NCBI GenBank assembly: GCA_001970955.1
Contig: MPUH01000449.1
Location: 1 to 53,760, forward strand
Reading direction: 5' to 3'
Source: Stentor coeruleus
Lineage: Eukaryota > Ciliophora > Heterotrichea > Heterotrichida > Stentoridae
DNA length: 53,760 nt
The position numbers and the translations under genes were made by a program. Numbering within the stretch: position 1 is the first letter of the stretch; each line of letters starts with the position of its first letter. Under the pieces are notes generated by a model. The model was given only the letters and a program-made list of their open reading frames with translations, was not told where the DNA came from and searched no databases. Shown here in pieces: positions 49,864 through 53,760 of the stretch.

Positions 49864-50505
49864 ATGTTCACATGTGAAATCTGTATTAATGAATTCCCTG
49901 TTGAAGATGGGATAACCCTTGACTGTGATGATAGATTCTGTAAACCTTGTTTAGAAGTTTATATAAAAGATTTAATTTTCTCAAGTCAAGTACAAGAACA
50001 TAATTTCCATTGCCCGAAATGCCCAAAACCTATAGGTCCAGAAATTGTCCAAGGGAATTTTTCTAAAGAAATATACATAAAATATCTAGATTTTTGTATG
50101 GAATATTCTAATCCTGTATCTGAAGATTTAATATATAAAAAATGCCCCTTTTGTGAAACTTTATTCGAAATCCCAAAAACTTTAAAATCTTTAACTTGCA
50201 ATATATGCGGTAAAACTTATTGTCCTCAATGCAATGAAAATCATCCTAATCAAGTATGTGAAAGACTGAAAAAAAATGATATAAGCGTTGAAGGGAGTTC
50301 AGGAAAACCTTGTCCAAAGTGTGGAGAAGCTATAGAAAAAGCAGAAGGGTGTAACTTTGTTAAGTGTCCCTGGCCAAAATGCAAAGACAGCTTTTTTTGT
50401 TTCTTATGCGGTAAGGGTCTTATCCGTAAACAGCATTATTCGCATTATTTCCAAACAGGACCTTTTGGTAGTTCCTGTAACAGTTTAGACAACATAAATG
50501 ACTAA
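49864..50505 (+). CDS. RBR (RING-IBR-RING2) E3 ubiquitin ligase
   Basis: A 213-residue compact RBR. RING1 starts at C4/C7 and has DCDDRFCKPC, where the usual zinc-binding His is Asp (position 23). The IBR has C94, C97, C112, C115, C120, C123, H127 and C132. RING2/Rcat has C150, C153 and then C163 in EGCNFVKC, the expected catalytic cysteine nine residues after C153, followed by C168, C173, C179 and C182. In this family ubiquitin is passed through the catalytic cysteine. There is no regulatory domain, so the protein is little more than the catalytic core. Confidence 0.88.
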   Translation: MFTCEICINEFPVEDGITLDCDDRFCKPCLEVYIKDLIFSSQVQEHNFHCPKCPKPIGPEIVQGNFSKEIYIKYLDFCMEYSNPVSEDLIYKKCPFCETLFEIPKTLKSLTCNICGKTYCPQCNENHPNQVCERLKKNDISVEGSSGKPCPKCGEAIEKAEGCNFVKCPWPKCKDSFFCFLCGKGLIRKQHYSHYFQTGPFGSSCNSLDNIND

Positions 50506-50522
50506 AATCTATTAATGCATAC

Positions 50523-51797
50523 CTATACTAAATTAACGATTAACGTAAGTGAGCTATTAAAGCTCGGATCAGTGACAATAAGCCCATCACCATCTCTAAA
50601 ATAATTCTTGTCAATAAGTTCAGCAAAAGTCAAATCCAACTTAAATCTATGTTTTTCTTCTAAAACAGGAGGTTTAGGCATATACAAAGGTCCAAGCATT
50701 CCACTAATAGCTGGACTAATCATATTATATTTTTTATTTTCTTTAAGCAAATCAATCATTTCTCTAAGTTTTGAGTTTCTAGACACAGTTAAATTTATAG
50801 GTTTTTTACTACAAACCAAGCACTCATGGTCTTTTTCAATCTGTATAGTCGCTGTGTGGATACCTGTTTGACCCATATACATAAAATAATTATCCATTGG
50901 GTTACTCAAATATGTAGCGACCTTTAAAGCTTCAGCAACACAAGCTGCAGAGATAAGAGCATTAGTTGAAGCTATCGCTGGTATAACATTTTTGACTACA
51001 CCTATTGTTTTCATATATGTAACTCCTTCAATACCATAATGATTAGCCCTATCAAGTGCTTTTTGATATACCCAGTTCATATCTTCAGGACTATCTTTAT
51101 CAAGTTTTTTCTCAGGGAAAGCTTTTTCCCATTCTATAATCTGCGCATAAGTTATACAATGCTCAGGCAATCTTGGGGTTTCAGCTATTGTGCATAATGG
51201 AAATCTTTGTTGTGGGGTGACCATTTTCATTGTACATTCGAAACAAGCGGTTTTAAATGGGATTATCAACCTTGCTTGACCTTTAAATCCTTCAGTTCCC
51301 CCATCAATAAGCGGTCTTACAGTTTCTGGTAAGATTTCCCCGTTTTCATCGAATTTCACCATTGAATGAAGCATTGAGTTTAACCACCTTCTGGCTTCGA
51401 TATTGTCTAGACCTGCAATGATTATATGAAAACTACTATAAAAATCTTCATCAAAATCTTGAATTGGCTGAGTATGAGCTTTTACTTTACACCCTAACAC
51501 CCTAGACTGAATAAACCTTGCAGCAACTTCAGCTTTATATTCACCTACATTTTCTTTGCGGAATAAGAATTGTCGATTTAGATTAGTTATGTCTATTGTA
51601 TCAAGATCAATTACTTCGATATCTTTGAAACCTGATAAAGCTATATCTTTAAGAATCTCACAACCTAAACCACCAGCACCGATTACTAAGACTCTAGCAT
51701 ATTCGGTAAGCATAGACATAGTATCTTCACCTGGGATAAAATCTTTTGGGCTTAGACTTGAAGTGTTCATTACTAGTTTTGAGATACTAGAGAACAT
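50523..51797 (-). CDS. UBA3: UBA3, catalytic subunit of the NEDD8-activating enzyme
   Basis: 425 residues from ATG (MFSSISKLVM); the seven codons upstream start with GTG. The ThiF-type adenylation domain has GAGGLGCE (40-47), DLDTIDITNLNRQFLFR and DGGTEGFKGQ. A zinc pair CFEC (185/188) pairs with CLVC further on. The catalytic Cys202 is in FPLCTIAETPRLPEHC, the UBA3 signature. The C-terminal ubiquitin-fold part (from about 330) would bind the E2 (UBC12). It activates NEDD8 together with NAE1, feeding cullin-RING ligases. It is convergent with the RBR gene, 17 bp apart. Confidence 0.93.
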   Translation of the reverse strand: MFSSISKLVMNTSSLSPKDFIPGEDTMSMLTEYARVLVIGAGGLGCEILKDIALSGFKDIEVIDLDTIDITNLNRQFLFRKENVGEYKAEVAARFIQSRVLGCKVKAHTQPIQDFDEDFYSSFHIIIAGLDNIEARRWLNSMLHSMVKFDENGEILPETVRPLIDGGTEGFKGQARLIIPFKTACFECTMKMVTPQQRFPLCTIAETPRLPEHCITYAQIIEWEKAFPEKKLDKDSPEDMNWVYQKALDRANHYGIEGVTYMKTIGVVKNVIPAIASTNALISAACVAEALKVATYLSNPMDNYFMYMGQTGIHTATIQIEKDHECLVCSKKPINLTVSRNSKLREMIDLLKENKKYNMISPAISGMLGPLYMPKPPVLEEKHRFKLDLTFAELIDKNYFRDGDGLIVTDPSFNSSLTLIVNLV

Positions 51798-51982
51798 TTT
51801 TATTAGAGAAATCAGCACAGATCTGATAGGAAAAAAGGAAAAAAGGAAAAATGGGAGTTTTTAGGGAAAATTTTAAAGGTTCAGTGTTTATGATTATTTT
51901 TAGATTAAATAAGATTGATTTTATATAAGAGAATTATGGTTGGTTTTTTTTTTAAAGATAGTTGTTTGAGGATTTTTTTAGA

Positions 51983-53116
51983 ATGATGGATTTTATAAGT
52001 TTAATTATGAGTTTCTTTGGTTCCCAATGCGCATCGGAAGAGTGTAAAAATGAAATATCAGCTTTGAGTCGAACGAGAACTTGTCAAACATGCAGAAAAG
52101 CTTTCTGTGAGAGCTGCTATTATGAGCGTGAAAGGACATTGCTCAGTATCAAAGGGTTTTGTTTAAAATGTTATACTACTATTAACTCTCGTGACGATGA
52201 TGAGCCTCTTCCAGATGAATCTTATCGTATCCCATCTCAAATTGAAGTTAGTCGTAAACTCTCAAATTATCTCGACCCAATCTTCAAAGACCCTTTCGAG
52301 TTCCATAAAAAAATATCAAAACTAGGCAAAGGGAACTTTAGTAAAGTCTATAAAGTCCAAGAAAGAGGTACAAACAAAGAATACGCCTTAAAATTCATAA
52401 CTGATTCTGCTGATCCAAATTGTACAGCCCCAAGCGAGTTCTTAAACACAGTTCTTGTCCCATGTGAGAGTATCGTCAAAAGTTATGCCCTTTATAAGCA
52501 CGAAGGGAAATTCTATATACTCCAAGAGCTTATGTCAACTAATCTAGGTATTTTTTTAAGAAAGCATTACCCATTACCTGAAAATGTAGGCTTATATATA
52601 ATGAAAGAGATTCTAAAAGGTCTAGACTTTCTACATAAAAACGGGAAAATCCACAGGGACATAAAAAGCGAGAATATTTTCGTGAATTATGAAGGGAAAG
52701 TTAAAATTGGAGACTTTGGAACTATGGCTCAATTAACTCAAGAAAATATGTTGAGAACTACAATGGCTGGAACACCTTTGTGGTTAGCTCCAGAAGTTGC
52801 CATGCAATCAAAATATTATACACCTGCTGATATATGGTCTTTAGGGATTTTAGCTATTGAGATTATAGATGGAAGACCACCAAATGAAAATGCTGGAAGC
52901 TTACAAGAACTTATTAAAATACTTAAGGATAATCCGGAACCTAGACCTAAGAACCAAAAATACCCAAAAATCTCAGAAATTATAGAAAATATTTTGATTA
53001 AGGATGCTAATTTGAGACCTAAAGCTCATGAACTTTTGAATTCATCGTATTTTGATATTAATGAAGGTGAAGCTGTGAATTTTATTAGGGGGAGGATTTA
53101 TAGGGGTTCTGATTAA
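51983..53116 (+). CDS. FYVE-like zinc finger plus STE20/PAK-type kinase, intronless paralogue
   Basis: 377 residues from ATG (MMDFISLIMSFFG); the open frame extends seven codons upstream from a TTG. The eight-cysteine finger has C16, C21, C34, C37, C42, C45, C60 and C63, with RTRTCQTCRKAFC in the middle. The kinase has GKGNFSKVYKV, K137 (ALKF), HRDIKSEN (224-231), DFG (244-246) and GTPLWLAPE (263-271). Same architecture as the gene at 36722-38083, but the two intron positions are uninterrupted and the linker is much shorter. Signalling kinase, probably membrane-directed; inferred. Confidence 0.88.
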   Translation: MMDFISLIMSFFGSQCASEECKNEISALSRTRTCQTCRKAFCESCYYERERTLLSIKGFCLKCYTTINSRDDDEPLPDESYRIPSQIEVSRKLSNYLDPIFKDPFEFHKKISKLGKGNFSKVYKVQERGTNKEYALKFITDSADPNCTAPSEFLNTVLVPCESIVKSYALYKHEGKFYILQELMSTNLGIFLRKHYPLPENVGLYIMKEILKGLDFLHKNGKIHRDIKSENIFVNYEGKVKIGDFGTMAQLTQENMLRTTMAGTPLWLAPEVAMQSKYYTPADIWSLGILAIEIIDGRPPNENAGSLQELIKILKDNPEPRPKNQKYPKISEIIENILIKDANLRPKAHELLNSSYFDINEGEAVNFIRGRIYRGSD

Positions 53117-53231
53117 GTTGGTTTAGTATTTTAATGAGTTTTATGTGGTTTTTAAATTAAGTTAGGATTTTGATTATTGTAGAATAAAAATAATATTCAC
53201 GGTTTAGAAATTAATAATTAAAAATACAGTC

Positions 53232-53304
53232 TAACTTGTAAACTTGCACACCTCGGTTCCAGAAAGTTTGTGCAACCTGCAGGTTGTGCAACATACACAA
53301 GTTA
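53232..53304. repeat. Imperfect inverted repeat near the transposon end
   Basis: Left arm 53232-53249 (TAACTTGTAAACTTGCAC) and right arm 53286-53304 (GTGCAACATACACAAGTTA) can pair over most of their length. Inside, TTGTGCAAC occurs twice, around a palindromic AACCTGCAGGTT (53274-53285). Confidence 0.65.
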
Positions 53305-53316
53305 GCTACAAGATAG

Positions 53317-53760
53317 CTAATTTCGTTTAATTAATCTATTTAAAGAAGCGAAAATGGTTGTTCTCTTCAAAATCATAATCTTTCGTGAAGCATATTCTGA
53401 TTCAATCTCATTTTCTATTTGCATGAGCTTTGTAACAATTGTAGGGACATGCGCAAATCCATAGTTTTGGATAATTTTAAGAATCGGATAGCTTCTGGAA
53501 AGTCTGATTGATTTGAGTCTATTTCCATAGACATTTCATCGTCTTCAGCTTCTTGTTTCAAATATTCCTGATTTTTTATTTGAGCGATCATAACTTCTTC
53601 AACAACATTTTGAAGAATCTCATCGATGTTTTCACCATGAGAATAAGATATCTCAACATTGTTATCATATCCTATATATTCTTCTACACTAGCTACATTG
53701 TTAAAAGTTAAGCTCAATATTCTTTCTAGTTTAATTGAATCAGAGGCGTCAGGATGATCA
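53317..53760 (-). pseudogene. C-terminal part of a pogo/Tigger-like transposase, frameshifted
   Basis: The minus-strand frame is open from the window edge (SDSIKLERILSLTFNNVASVE...) through an acidic stretch to SDFPEAIRFLK. It then continues better in a second frame (NYGFAHVPTIVTKLMQIEN...LKRTTIFASLNRLIKRN, stop at 53317), while the first frame ends at 53415. The acidic region, the EAI-LK helix and the closing TTIF-type motif resemble the tails of Tigger/Jerky-type DDE_1 transposases. The catalytic domain would lie beyond the window, so the assignment is tentative. Confidence 0.45.

Larger units (their letters stand above)
53227..53760. mobile_element. 3' end of a pogo/Tigger-like DNA transposon (runs off the window)
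   Basis: A TA (53225-53226) is followed by CAGTCTAACTTGTAAACTTG, a pogo/Tigger-type terminus. Within 100 bp lies the stop of a minus-strand frame resembling the C-terminal tail of DDE_1 transposases. GC content rises relative to the flank. The element continues beyond 53760, so its other end cannot be checked. Confidence 0.5.

Overview
The window looks like macronuclear DNA of a heterotrich ciliate of the Stentor type. It is strongly AT-rich and gene-dense, and most genes are a single uninterrupted exon. The rare introns are exactly 15 nt long. TAA, TAG and TGA all end otherwise intact genes, so the code is standard, and the one tRNA gene is an ordinary tRNA-Gln(UUG). Species assignment is inference; the 15-nt introns and the code are read from the sequence.

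Layout. 0.8-6 kb: a YANK-type kinase, a VHS-like coiled-coil protein and a PH-CaMK kinase. 6-8.6 kb: a gene-poor stretch. 8.6-13.9 kb: a tandem pair of RING/coiled-coil/double-WWE proteins, a small unknown gene, tRNA-Gln and a SMI1/KNR4 protein. 14-24.5 kb: PCID2-like, EF-hand coiled-coil, small membrane, beta-propeller-like, adenine deaminase-like, NOP58 and unknown genes. 24.5-32.8 kb: an island with different base composition, holding a protein with about 18 WD40 repeats, a transposon-end-like remnant, tandem repeats and a zinc-finger/coiled-coil gene. 32.9-39.7 kb: EFL1, a two-RRM protein, a FYVE-like/STE20 kinase with two introns and an ODA-docking-like coiled coil. 39.8-44.7 kb: a KATNAL2-like pseudogene, two small genes and an aldo-keto reductase pseudogene. 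45-53 kb: membrane protein, COPI-associated protein, amino-acid transporter, RING and RBR proteins, UBA3 and a second FYVE-like/STE20 kinase. The right edge holds the end of a pogo/Tigger-like transposon.

The most striking object is at 31704-32230. It looks like a 33-bp minisatellite, but it parses without remainder into 32 consecutive GT...AG units (28 of 15 nt, three of 16, one of 17). They are separated by either nothing or exactly one 3-nt unit (14 of these). Nearly all carry an A six bases from the 3' end, as do the four isolated introns found elsewhere in the window. If the units are removed as introns, the reading frame of the zinc-finger/coiled-coil gene runs through the array without a stop and into a further exon. 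This would be a tandem array of tiny introns with one-codon micro-exons. It seems to have grown by duplicating an intron-intron-codon unit.

Other themes: several ubiquitin or ubiquitin-like genes (two RING-WWE, RING, RBR, UBA3), cilium-related genes (ODA-docking-like, CFAP97-like, dead katanin-like), ribosome and snoRNP biogenesis (EFL1, NOP58), and an orientation-independent G/T-to-A/C composition switch across most intergenic regions. Two single N positions (31151, 34336) are assembly gaps that artificially break two genes.
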